64,000 bases of DNA from Pleurodeles waltl (lineage: Eukaryota; Chordata; Amphibia; Caudata; Salamandridae), in NCBI RefSeq assembly GCF_031143425.1, contig NC_090438.1, forward strand, positions 777,801,138-777,865,137, written 5' to 3'. The notes beneath the pieces were generated by a model, which saw nothing but the letters and a program-made list of their open reading frames with translations, ran no database searches and had not been told where the DNA came from. This document shows positions 12,836-22,944 of the stretch, piece by piece (within the stretch, counting starts at the first letter, position 1; every line of letters starts with the position of its first letter). A program made the translations under genes and the position numbers.

Positions 12836-13179
12836 AGCTGTTCTGGGGAGGGTTACAATGACTTGCTTCACTTGCTTGGAGCTTTGTTTCAAAGTAAGGT
12901 GTATTTTAATTTTCTGGCTACTCCCTTGATGTATTGTACTCCAAAATATAGCAGTTCCGACTTGGAGACCATTGGTGTAGCTTCTCTGCCCCTGTGCTTT
13001 TCACCCACATCAAACATAATTTATGTCATGCTCTGAAAATATTTTTCTGCCTGCCCACATTTTGATTTCTCTCATCTGGGCTCGGGACAGTCGGTTCCCC
13101 TTGCACAGGCACAGCCCAACACTGACCTTCCACCCTCTGGTAACACCAGCACAGCACCCACCCAGCGGGCCCATACCTC

Positions 13180-13777
13180 CGTACCCAGGACACGTCAATC
13201 AGCGGTGTGTCCACCACTACAGGGAACCCAGGATAACCCACCACTCCAACAACAACAGGGACCTGGGGGCAGTGGTAGTGGGCACACGGTCCAGGGGACG
13301 GAGGCACAGGAACACAGGGGAACTGGGAGGGCTGCTGTGCGACAGGGGGCGGACAGGCCAAGGGAACCCACCCTCCACTAGGCCCTCTCCTCCATCATGG
13401 GAGCCTACCACCACTCCCAGGAGACGATGGTGACGGTCCTGGCCAAGTTTCAGGAGACCCAGCGCATGCAGGACGAACTGTATTTGGGGTTCAGGGAGGA
13501 GCTCCGAACCATCAGCTCCGCCCTGGGCACCATCGTAGGGGTGCTGAAGGACATACAAAAGACCATGAGGGACACCGTGGCACTCCAAGGGGCCCCTGAC
13601 ACTAGCATGGATGATGAACTGCCCACCACCTCCGCCGGCGCTAGTGGACAGGACGCCCCGCCACAGGACCACTACACCAGCACCACACCCCCTGCAGACG
13701 GACAACCACCCCACAAGCAGTCCCTGAGATCCAGGAACAGGACAGAGCAAGATGGCAAGACCCCTGCCAGGAAATGA
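13180..13777 (+). pseudogene. Harbinger accessory protein, C-terminal tail (partial)
   Basis: An open frame reading through the internal methionine at 13397 encodes a Pro/Gly/Gln-rich stretch followed by a helical segment. That segment (MVTVLAKFQETQRMQDEL, then GFREELRTISSALGTIVGVL) looks like a coiled coil. The end is basic (SLRSRNRTEQDGKTPARK). This is how many Myb-like partner proteins of Harbinger elements end. No SANT domain is visible upstream in the remaining 100 bp of element, so it is 5'-truncated. It converges on the transposase gene (3' ends face each other), with AATAAA at 13966 as a possible polyadenylation signal. The family assignment rests on context. Confidence 0.45.
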
Positions 13778-14248
13778 GACCACCCTGATTGTCCTCCCAC
13801 TGTCTCACTTTGTTACCCTGTCCCGATTGGAACTGCCCCATCTCCACTTCCTATGCCCATATGGGCAGTGCACATGTGTGGCTAATGGACTGGACTCTGC
13901 CATGGACATTCCTCCACCGTACCCCATCACCATATCACTACCCCCCTCCATTTTTGAGCACTGAAATAAACACCCTTGAACCACAAAACAATCTGGAGTC
14001 AGTCTGTGATTTATAAATATGTATAATCAATGACAGTGTCAACATGCGTTTCCAATTTTAAAGTCAACATACCTATGTCACACATCACAAGTCCTTGAAG
14101 GATGCAAGCAAATGACACACGTTGCTAACCACACTGGTGAAACCGTAATGGAAAGGTACAATTCAGTGACCAAATACTGCTATGAACTGACAGACAGGAT
14201 AGAAGTAGAAGTGTGAAAGTGAATGTAATGGTAAAAAGAAAACTGTTC

Positions 14249-15258
14249 TCACCTGTGTGTCACTGGAAATATTGCTGACTCCCTGTTGTCTATGTCTTCT
14301 TCCTCAGCGTCCTCCTCATCACTGTCCACAGGCTCCACAGCTGCCACAACACTGCCATCTGGACCATCCTCCTGCAGAAAAGGCACCTGGCGTCGCAAAG
14401 CAAGATTGTGAAGCATCGAGCAGGCGATGATGATCTGGTACACCTTCCTTGGTGAGTAGAATAGGGAATCACCTGTCATATGCAGGCACCTGAACCTGGC
14501 CTTCAGGAGGCCAAAGGTGCGTTCGATCACCCTCCTAGTCCACCCATGGGCCTCATTGTAGCGTTCCTCTGCTCTGGGATTCCTCACTGGGGTCAATAGC
14601 CAGGACAGGTTGGGGTAACCAGAGTCCCCCAATAGCCACACCCGGTGCCTCTGGAGTTGACCCATCATATAAGGGATGCTGCTATTGCGCAGGATGTAGG
14701 CGTCATGCACTGAGCCAGGGAACATAGCATTTACCTGCGAGATGTACTGGTCTGCCAAACATACCATCTGTACATTCATGGAATGATAACTCTTCCGTTT
14801 CCTGTACACCTGTTCACTCCTGTGGGGGGGGACCAGAGCTACATGGGTCCCATCAATAGCACCTATGATGTTGGGGATATGTCCAAGGGCATAGAAGTCA
14901 CCTTTCACTGTAGGCAAATCCTCCACCTGAGGGAAAACGATGTAGCTCCTTACGTGTTTCAGCAGGGCAGACAACACTCTGGACAACACGTTGGAAAACA
15001 TAGGCTGGGACATCCCTGATGCCATGATGCCCTGGCCTCTGTTGTCTGAAACGATCCACTTGCAAGGAAATGGAGCACTGACAGCACCTGCACTTGAGGG
15101 GGGATTCCTGTGGGATGGCGGATTGGTGACATCAGGTCTGGCTCCAACTGGGTACATAGTTCCTGGATAGTGGCACGGTCAAACCTGTAGGTGATGAGTA
15201 AATGTCACTCCTCCATTGTCAACAGATCCACCAGCCGTCGGTACACTATAGGATTCCG
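14249..15258 (-). pseudogene. Harbinger transposase (HARBI1-like DDE), frameshifted
   Basis: The longest frame (302 codons, ending at 14249) holds a complete DDE nuclease core. D102 is in GAIDGTHVAL, D178 in LLGDSGYPNLSWLLTP, and E212 in RRVIERTFGLLKARFRCL, with spacings of 75 and 33 residues, as in HARBI1 and PIF/Harbinger transposases. The natural N-terminus lies in another frame (RFDRATIQELCTQLEPDL, up to about 15185, preceded by YRRLVDLLT). An imperfect 8-bp tandem duplication at 15017-15032 separates the two frames, and a TGA at 15205-15207 interrupts the upstream part. The C-terminus is acidic (DSDEEDAEEEDID). The enzyme would cut and paste its own element with a Myb-like partner. This copy cannot make full-length protein from one frame. 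Confidence 0.88.
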
Positions 15259-15264
15259 CCATCT

Positions 15265-15752
15265 TCTCAAATGTCCAAGCTGACGGTGCCTAGGAAGGAC
15301 AACAGCTACCACAGAGTCAACAAAATCTCAGGTATGTACCCACAGATACACAGAACACGACACCAAAGACAAAAATCTTCCTGTACGTGTGTCGAGTGTA
15401 GGCCCAGGTATGTGTGACGCAGTTGAAAATTAAGCCATGTGGGCCCCTGAAATGGCGGCAGCCTGACCTCTAAACTGGTACAATGGGATGTGAGGTAACT
15501 GCGCTGGCGTTGTACACCGTCGCGGTAGGCGGTCGAAGACCGCGGCGCAATGCTGCATTGGTTAACATTGGACCCTATGGGTCCCAGGAGCCAATGATGA
15601 AGTTGCCCGGCGGTGATGAGACGCACCGCCGCGGACGTCACCGCCGCGGACGTGACCACCATTTTCTATCTGTTCAATCACTTGATACCTGATCTTCGAC
15701 AGGAGAGGACCTACATTGCAAGTGCTGCTGTGACCTCGGTCTGGAAGAGACA
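15265..15752. promoter_or_regulatory. Probable divergent promoter region of the Harbinger element
   Basis: This non-coding spacer lies between the start regions of the - strand transposase and the + strand Myb-like gene. Its right half (15500-15660) is CpG- and GC-rich, with words such as CACCGCCGCGGACGTCACC repeated in near-tandem. The same GCGG/CCGC words dominate the element's right end. A role as a bidirectional promoter or transposase-binding region is inferred from position only. Confidence 0.4.
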
Positions 15753-17640
15753 ATGGCTGCTGCGTCTGGGGAAAGGGCCCCTGCCTTTACTGCTCAGGAG
15801 TTGGAGAAGCTCGTGGACGGGGTCCTCCCCCAGTACAAGCCACTCTACGGTCCTCCAGACCAACAGGTAAGTACACAGGGAGCACGTTGTATGGGCTATG
15901 CCTGGGTGGAGAGGGCTGGTTGTAAGAGGGAAGGGGGCAGAGTGCAGTGAACATGAAGGACTGTGAATGCATGTGCCACATGGCAAGGGCAGGGATGGGG
16001 GCCACTCACATCGACGGGGAAGTTGGTAATGACTTCTCTTCTTCCCCTCTGCATGTCATGTAGGTTAGCGCCCACCAGAAGAAGGACATTTGGCGTGCCA
16101 TCACCAAGGACGTCCGGACCCTGGGGGTCCACCAGAGACGGGGCACCCACTACCGTAAAAGATGGGAGGACATTCGCCGCTGGAGCAAGAAGACGGCAGA
16201 GGCTCAGCTGGGGATGGCCTCCTAACGTGGGAGGGCGCCCGTCGCCCCATGACCCCCCTGATGTTCCGGATCCTGGCGGTGGCCTACCCTGAATTGGATG
16301 GGCGCTTGAGGGCATCACAGCAGACACAAGGGGGTGAGTACACCCTCATTCTGGGGACTTTACGCGCAGTTGAGGGGTCTAGGTGTGGGAGGAGGGCTGT
16401 GGGTTTCCCTAGGCCAGGGCGACTTCCATAGGCCAGGCCCCTCCGTAATGCAGGCCATGTGGCACTCCACCCCACCGCAGTAGAGTGCCAAGTACAGGTA
16501 TACATGCCCCTGTGCATCCATGTGTGCAGATGTCCACCATAGTGATGTAGGCCATATTCCAGGAATTGCATCTGTAGAGGCCAGGAGCACGGCGTAGTGA
16601 AGGGGGCTGCTGTGTCTGTATTGTCCACCAACGGTAGCGGTAAGCCATGCACTCAACCTGTCTTTCTTCTGTCGTCCCCCTCCCCTGCTCTCCCTGTTTT
16701 TTTGTGCATCAGCATCATCAGGCGGAGGTACAGTGGCACCGGAGCACGAGGGAGCTGCATCCCACATGGCCATGGAGGGCCACACCATGGACTCAGAATG
16801 CACCAGTGGGACGGAGGGCGAGGGGAGCTTCACGTCGAGCACCGGAGCACTCGTCCGCCGATGGGAGCTCCCTTGTGGTGGCGGCACCATCTGAGCCCCC
16901 ACACTTCTACAGGTACAGCCGCCACCTCCCCTACCAGCACCGCCCTCCCAGCAGCCCCTCAGCATTCGCCCCATGCCCGCTCATCCAGGAGGGTGGGCAT
17001 CACCTTCGCCCCAGGCACCTCAGCCCCTGCCCCTGTCACCCCTGCTGCCCTCAGTGAGGAGGCCATTGACCTCCTCAGGTCACTCACTGTTGGGCAGTCT
17101 ACCATTGTGGATGCCATCCAGGGTGTAGAAATGGAGTTGCACCACGGTAATGCATTCCTGGAGGGCATTCATTCTGGTCAGGCTGCCCTTCATCGAACCC
17201 TGCAATCTTTGGCCCCAGCACTGATGGCAGCCATTGTCCCTGTGTCTAGCCTCCCCCCTCCAACTTCCTCCACCCAGACCCAAGCCCCTGTACCCCAGCT
17301 TATCCCAAGCACACCATCAGACAAGCATGCACACACCTCAACACACAAAAGTAGCTCAGGCAAACATAGGCACCACACATCCCACAGGTACTCACACAAG
17401 CATCAGACACATACAGACACAGCAACATCCACTGCCTCCACTGTGTCCACTCCTCATCGTCTCCCTCCTCCCTCCCAGTGTCGTCTACACTCTCACCTGC
17501 ATGCACTACATCTACAGCCACTAGGACTCGCACCAGAACACCCAGCACCACACCCCGCTCACCTGCACTCACCACCCCCACTCCCATTTACACATCCCCT
17601 GTGTCCTCTCCCAGTGTGTCTGTGATGCCCCCTCCCAAAG
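15753..17640 (+). pseudogene. Harbinger Myb/SANT-like accessory gene, three exons, broken
   Basis: Exon 1 (15753-15866) encodes MAAASGERAPAF and QELEKLVDGVLPQY. A GTAAGT donor and a CATGTAG acceptor join it in phase to exon 2 (16064-16333), which reads KKDIWRAITKDV, RTLGVHQRRG and RKRWEDIRRW: a Myb/SANT-type trihelix domain of the kind that recruits Harbinger transposase to its ends. A TAA at 16223-16225 with a nearby frame change breaks exon 2 before RPMTPLMFRILAVAYPEL. A GTGAGT donor (16334) and TGCATCAG acceptor (16712) lead in phase to exon 3, which has an acidic/Ser-Thr stretch, then frame changes into EEAIDLLRSLTVGQS and NAFLEGIHSGQAALH (helical) and a long Thr/Ser/Pro/His-rich low-complexity tail. 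Intron boundaries are inferred from consensus sites and frame. Confidence 0.7.
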
Positions 17641-17720
17641 TACACAAAAGCGGGCACCCACACACCCAACATCCATCCACCTCATGACAGCCTCCAGTAC
17701 CTGCACCCAAAACACCTAAA

Positions 17721-18542
17721 GTGACACCTCCTACAACCACCTCCTCTTCCTCCACTCCCAGACCCCCTCCAGCTACCCATCCCAGTGTTCGTCATAAACT
17801 CTCCCTCAGCAACGTTGACCTCTTTGCCCCCATCCCCACCCCTCCATTTCATAAGTCCCGTAGTAGCGCCTCAGCCAAAAAGACTCCAGTACAAGTGGTG
17901 CGTGTTACAGGTGTGTGGAGTGCACCGGCCACCAGGGCAGGCAGTGTGACACGGAGCCAAAGCCCTGCCAGTCCACCCCCTGTAAAGCATCTCAAGTTGG
18001 AAAGTGGCCGACGGGACAGGGTGAAGACTCCTGGCGGCAAAACTGCTCACAAGGGTACCAGGGGGATTGCAGAGTCAGCTGTGAGTCCTCCAAAGGTGGT
18101 GAAGGGCCAGAGGAAGTCTGCACAGTCTGGTGAGAGCAGCACGGCGGAGAAGGGCGCCATCCTCCCCGGCGGCCGGGACGCCACCGCCAGCACCGTCGTC
18201 ACTGGTCAGGAGACCACCGCCAGAGTCAGTGCCCAGGAGGGCAGGAGTATCGTCACTGGTCAGGAGACCACCGCCGAAGTCAGTGCTCAGGAGGGCAGGA
18301 GTATCGTCACTGGTCAGGAGACCACCGCCGGAGTCAGTGCCCAGGAGGGCAGGAGTATCGTCACTGGCCAGGAGACCACCGCCGGAGTCAGTGCCCAGGA
18401 CGGCAGGAGTATCGTCACTGGTCAGGAGACCACCGCCAGAGTCAGTGCCCAGGAGGGCAGGAGTATTGTCACTGGTCAGGAGACCACCGCCAGAGTCAGT
18501 GCCCAGGAGGGCCCCGGCTGCCACAGCCCCGCTGGAAAATGA
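17721..18542 (+). pseudogene. Thr/Ser/Pro-rich and repeat-bearing ORF in Harbinger element
   Basis: A 273-codon open frame follows the Myb-like gene on the same strand. It may be its shifted continuation, since both are Thr/Ser/Pro-rich. The middle is basic (HLKLESGRRDRVKTPGGKTA). The end is an 18-residue repeat (consensus RSIVTGQETTARVSAQEG) present six times, encoded by an exact 54-bp tandem array. No enzymatic domain is visible. Whether it was ever translated as one protein with the Myb domain is open. Confidence 0.45.
18198..18525 (+). repeat. 54-bp tandem array, 6 units
   Basis: The word GTCACTGG or a one-base variant recurs at 18198, 18252, 18306, 18360, 18414 and 18468, exactly 54 bp apart. 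The unit is a multiple of three, so the surrounding frame stays open through all copies. Confidence 0.95.
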
Positions 18543-18574
18543 GGGACCGTCATGCCACACACCAATGCACAGGT

Positions 18575-19075
18575 CAGAGACCGCCATGGCAAAGCACCGC
18601 TGAACAAGGGAATCACCGCCATGGTGAAGACCGCTGAACAGGTCAAAGCACCGCTGAACAGGGCAGAGAACCGCTGAACAGATCAGAGACCGCCATGGCA
18701 AAGCACTGTTGAACAAGGGAATCACCGCCATGGTGAAGACCACTGAACAGGACACAGCACCGCTGAACAGGGCAGAGAACCGCTGAACAGATCAGAGACC
18801 GCCATGGCAAAGCACCGCTGAACAAGGGAATCACTGCCATGGTGAAGCCTGATGAACAGGGCAAAGCACCGCTGAACAGGGCAGAGAACCGGTGAACAGA
18901 TCAGAGACCGCCATGGCAAAGCACCGCTGAACAAGGGAATCACCGTCATGGTGAAGACTGCTGAACAGGGCACAGCACCACTGAACAGGGCAGATAACCG
19001 CTGAACAGATCAGAGACCGCCATGGCAAAGCACCGCTGAACAAGGAAACACCGCCACATCAAGCATCGTTATCCC
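18575..19075 (+). repeat. 109-bp tandem array, about 4.5 units
   Basis: The phrase CAGAGACCGCCATGGCAAAG starts at 18575, 18684, 18793, 18902 and 19011, exactly 109 bp apart. Within each unit the short phrase CGCTGAACAGG(G/T)CA recurs, so the unit itself is built from shorter repeats. The period is not a multiple of three. Confidence 0.95.
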
Positions 19076-19174
19076 ATGTACAGCTGGGACTGTGACGAAA
19101 CAGGAACCGTCACGGGGAGCTTAATGCAGTGTGGGCACCATTCCCCCTCCAGAACCAGTGGAGACATGCATCCA

Positions 19175-19620
19175 CTTGAGAGACTGTGGCTTTGCACTCC
19201 CCAGGATTGTTCAGTGGGCAACCCACCCATTGTAGAGACTTGAGAGACTGTGGCTTTGCACTCCCCAGGATTGTTCAGTGGGCAAACCAACCACTGTAGA
19301 GACTTGAGAGACTGTGGCTTTGCACTCCCCAGGATTGTTCAGTGGGCAACCCACCCACTGTAGAGACTTGAGAGACTGTGGCTTTGCACTCCCCAGGATT
19401 GTTCAGTGGGCAACCCACCCACTGTAGAAACTTGAGAGACTGTGGCTTTGCACTCCCCAGGATGGAACAGTGGGCAACCCACCCACTTTAGAGACTTGAG
19501 ACACTGTGGCCTTGCACTCCCCAGGATTGTTCAGTGGGCAACCCACACTCTGTAGAGACTTGAGAGACTGTGACTTTGCACTCCCCAGGATACATCAATG
19601 GGCATGGAGCCCCGTCGTGG
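19175..19620 (+). repeat. 64-bp tandem array, 7 units
   Basis: CTTGAGA(G/C)AC recurs at 19175, 19239, 19303, 19367, 19431, 19495 and 19559, exactly 64 bp apart. Units include GGCTTTGCACTCCCCAGGAT and CAGTGGGCAACCCACCCA. Copies are nearly identical, with a few substitutions. Confidence 0.95.
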
Positions 19621-20214
19621 ATCTGGCGTGGTGCTGTAATCCGGCTGAGGTGCCCCCCCTTCCCTTCCCCCTGAGGTGCCTGTTGTATTTCGATTTGATG
19701 CCCCAGCAGTGTTCTCTCTGTTTGCGGACAGGTATCTATTGTGGGCCGCGCCCATGCATTTTTGGACCAGTGGTGCACGGACATTGATATGTGCATACCT
19801 GCACTGCATCTCATAATGTATATACTTTTGAATGTGTATATATATATCTGTATATATTTGGTAACTGTATTTTGATACATTACAATTGTTCGACTGATTT
19901 CCTTTGGTCTTTGCATTCTTCCGGGGGGGTTGTGGGTTGTTACTGTGATGTTTTGACATGCATAGCTGTGTGTGTTATAATGTGCGAGGGTGGGGGTGGG
20001 GGTGTTTCGTGTGTGTCCCCCTGACTTTTGCCTCCCCCCTCCCCTATGTCGTAGGTGCAGTACTCACTGTTGTCTTCACCGCCGCAGTTGCTGGTGTTCG
20101 TAAATGAGCAGGAAGACAAGGGCAGGTAGGATTTATAATTCCGGCTCCATGGTGTCTTCGTTCCTCGTGGGATGTGTAGAAGGTGAGCGTTTTCCCATTG
20201 CAAAAGCTGTTTCC

Positions 20215-20480
20215 GCCGTGTTTTTATCCACGGTGAATCCGCCCCGGAAAAGGTGGCGGATTGGCGGGTTGTGATACTGTGGGCGGTACATTGTCTCCCG
20301 CCTGTCTGTTGGCGGTGACAGCCGTGCTGCTTGTCTGTACCGCCGTGGCAGTCGGAGTGTTAAAGTGTCTGTCTATGTTGGCGGTTTCTGCCACGGTCAT
20401 GATTCCCTTTTTTTTCCGCCGGCCTGTTTGCGGTCTTACCGCCGCTTTAACACCGTCCGCCAGGGTTGTAATGACCCCCA
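20215..20480. repeat. Right terminal/subterminal region of Harbinger element
   Basis: This stretch is dense in GGCGG and CCGCC words in both orientations (TTGGCGGTGACAG, ACCGCCGTGGCAG, TTGGCGGTTTCTGCC, TTACCGCCGCTTTAAC). It ends CCGTCCGCCAGGGTTGTAATGACCCCC. Such clustered inverted words near an end are typical binding sites for transposase or its Myb partner. The last base of the element is a guess, because the opposite terminal repeat is missing. Confidence 0.55.
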
Positions 20481-20569
20481 TAGTGTTTTTTGTTTTGAAT
20501 ATAACCACGCAAGTTTCAAAACGTATTCTTTGCTGAGATCAGCTTCTGTCTTAAAAGTTTCGGGGTGAT

Positions 20570-21130
20570 CTTTCAAGTGGGGGGCGATAAAAAGGGGTGT
20601 CTCAAAACACATTTTCCCCATTCATTTTTCCATAGGACCTTTAGACACGCCTATAGCCTGAACCACTGGACGAAATTACACCAAATTTGGCACAAAACTA
20701 GATTCTGTTCTACAGATCATGCTTTTTGTGATTTGGTGCAAATCCGTTTAGTAGTTTTGGAGAAATTTAAGGTCCAAAAATATAGATATATAGGGATGCG
20801 GATCCTCCATGGATCCACCACAGGTCAATTCGCGGATCCACGCGCCACATGAAGAATCTGATTGGCTGCCCGCAACCTGAGAGAAATGTTGTGGCTGCCT
20901 TTTTCTTTCCTCGGTAAATGGTCCCCAGGGCTGAAATGTGGGGGGCAATTGAGCTGATGGGTTCAGGGTACAAGGGACCCCAAGGGAGTGATATAGTTGT
21001 GGTGATGAGACAAATAATGCCTTTGAAATGCGGGAAATTATTTTTTTGACATTTCGTGATATCTGTGGATCCACCCGCGGTCCCAGCGCAGCCTGGTGTG
21101 AATCCTCAGATGGATCCGTAGAGCTTGGAA
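20570..21130. repeat. Probable dispersed repeat with GGATCC-rich end
   Basis: No gene is visible. The middle (20640-20790) is an AT-rich phrase ending TAGTTTTGGAGAAATTTAAGG. It is followed by several GGATCC / GCGGATCC words between 20795 and 21120. Similar CCGCGGATCCGAACCG wording occurs at about 27173. The nature of the repeat is unknown. Confidence 0.35.
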
Positions 21131-21139
21131 AATGTAAAA

Positions 21140-21710
21140 AAAAGACTAAATTCTACCAGAGGCACTCTCCCATTCAGCATTACACACAGAGATACACTCT
21201 CACACCCAGTCTGACATGCAGGAAGACACTGTCACACCCATTCTCACACCTACAGAGATGCTGTTATATCCACTGTCGCATGTACACAGACTCTCTTACA
21301 CTTACGCCTAGAGACAGACTCTGACACTCACCCTCACACCCAGACAGCTACTCTCACACTCAGTCTGACATCCAGGCAGACAACTCTACAAGCACTCTCA
21401 CACCTATACAGACAGTCTCCAACTCACTCTCACGCTCAGAGAGACACTCTCCCACACACCCTCACATCCAGGCAGACACTGTAACACTCCCTCTCACACC
21501 CAAACCCAGACTCTCACGCTCAGCATCACACTAACTTAGAGACTCTCACATGTAATATCACACCCAGAGATGCACTCTGACTTGCATCCTCACACCCAGA
21601 CAGGTAATCTCACACCCAGTCTGAAATCCAGGCAGACACTGTGACAGTCTCACACTCATTCTCACACTCAGAGAGACACTCTCACTCCCACCATTGCATC
21701 CAAAAAAGTA
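21140..21710 (+). repeat. Degenerate ~30-35-bp tandem array (CTCACACCCAG type)
   Basis: Loose units contain CACTCTCACACCCAG, TCTGACATCCAGGCAGACACT and CTCACACTCA. They vary too much for a fixed period but clearly come from a common tandem ancestor. Confidence 0.75.
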
Positions 21711-21833
21711 ATGTTTTCCTTTTAGTAGATCCGTTGAGCCATTTGCGAAACAGAGCAATATTTGAAATAAAAAAGAAGTACACAAATAGAAATATATATG
21801 TTTATGGGTAATAGATTGGCTTTGAAAATAAAC

Positions 21834-22012
21834 TTTGGGCCTGATTATGACCTTAATGGAGGGGATTACTCTGTCCCAAATGTGACAGATATCCCGTCCG
21901 CCATATTACAAGTTCAATAGGATATAATAGAACTTGTAATATGGCGGGTGGGATATCTGGCACATTTGGGATGGAGTAATCCCCTCTGCCCAGGTCGTAA
22001 TCAGGCCCTTTG
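21834..22012. mobile_element. Foldback (MITE-like) palindromic element
   Basis: Two arms of about 80 bp are complementary almost throughout, separated by about 14 bp (AATAGGATATAATA). The outer arm begins TTTGGGCCTGATTATGACC and is mirrored by GGTCGTAATCAGGCCCTTTG. The inner arm CCATATTACAAGTTC is mirrored exactly by GAACTTGTAATATGG. There is no coding capacity. The structure fits a nonautonomous DNA transposon of the foldback type. Confidence 0.85.
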
Positions 22013-22560
22013 TGTTTACGATGTGTAGGTACAAATGATAGAGGACACAGTCTCTCAAGTTATGCAGGAAAAGTTTGTTGCTTTTCTCTGTTAGGTCATT
22101 TGTGTCATTTCTGTATATACCCTCCAGATCAAATCGTAAGTTGTTGTGGTATACAGAAATCATATTATGGTCCCTGAGCAATGTAGAAACAGTTGTATTG
22201 ACATGTTGCCTGGATTTCTCTATTTGTGGGCAGAACTGAGTTGACCAGTTCCACTTCTGCGTTTGGCAAATGTTTGAAAAAACCAAGGCAGTATGTGGAA
22301 GAGTGTCATTAATTTTTCAAAGGTTTCTTTCATTAGAAATTCCACACCAGCTCTGGTGACTACACCTGTGTTACTGCCACAACAGTGTGCAATCTTAAGG
22401 TCTGGATGTTGGCAATCCTCAATAGTTTCAGCGAAAGGAAGTAATTGATGACACTTTAACCCTCTCTGGCCAATCCAAGTAATAGCCACATTAGACAAAC
22501 CTAGGTCCCTGTCAATACCACTTCTTTATGCACTCTCTCTGGCCCAAACACAAACCTGTG
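22013..22560 (-). pseudogene. SGNH-hydrolase-like domain relic, likely from a retro/DNA element
   Basis: Two overlapping - strand frames read in order GLSNVAITWIGQRGLKCHQLLP, QHPDLKIAHCCGSN, then (after a frame change) STQFCPQIEKSRQHVN and GIYRNDTNDLTEKSNKLFLHN. The order (G-x-R-G-x-K block, PD-h-x-I-H-x-G-x-N block, then a DxxHLTxxGN-like block) resembles the SGNH/GDSL-hydrolase-like domain carried by tyrosine-recombinase-bearing repeats in amphibian and fish genomes. The expected Asp-His pair of the last block reads Asn-Asp-Leu here. The foldback element at 21834-22012 abuts its 3' end. Confidence 0.45.
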
Positions 22561-22944
22561 ACCCACAATCCACACTCTGAGCATCTTGGATGTAATCTGG
22601 AAAAACACACAGGAGATGGCTGCAGCTGAATGAGAATGGTATGAAATGAAAATCAGTTGAAATGGAGGGTATTAGGTGCAGTCTGGAAGAAGTGATTCTA
22701 TTGGCTGTTGTATATATTCTTTTGGGTGAAGGTAGGTAGTGAGGTTATGTGAATTGTAGGTATATATTGGATTGGGTTTAGAACAATTGGAAAACAGTAA
22801 AAATAGGAGTGATATGTGTACTCTGAAAGATTCAACCACACCTACTGAATGTGGCTTGAAACTAAGCATGCTCTAGTCAGAAACTGTTATGAACTTGTGA
22901 CATGGTGCAGCAGAATGTTGCAGGCTGTATAACCATGGTACCGG

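Larger units (their letters stand above)
13085..20480. mobile_element. Decayed Harbinger (PIF/Harbinger) DNA transposon
   Basis: The block contains a DDE transposase of the Harbinger family on the - strand and a Myb/SANT-like gene on the + strand, the usual two partners of this superfamily, read outward from a shared 500-bp spacer. A further Myb-type tail lies to the left, and three tandem arrays plus a GGCGG/CCGCC-rich right end lie to the right. The right end stops near 20479 (CCAGGGTTGTAATGACCCCC). The inverted counterpart expected on the left is not visible near 13085, so the left end seems deleted. Both genes are broken, so the copy is not autonomous now. The right boundary is inferred from the change in sequence character. 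Confidence 0.75.

Noticed and set aside
12164..12836. Long minus-strand frames (up to 177 codons) rich in His, Pro, Ser and Ile
   Set aside because: They are the translation of the GGAT-type minisatellite. The residue pattern follows the repeat unit, and there is no domain.
18075..19043. Long minus-strand frames across the 54- and 109-bp arrays
   Set aside because: They are shadow frames of tandem DNA repeats. The 54-bp array is open on both strands because its period is a multiple of three, and the + strand continues from the element's own gene.
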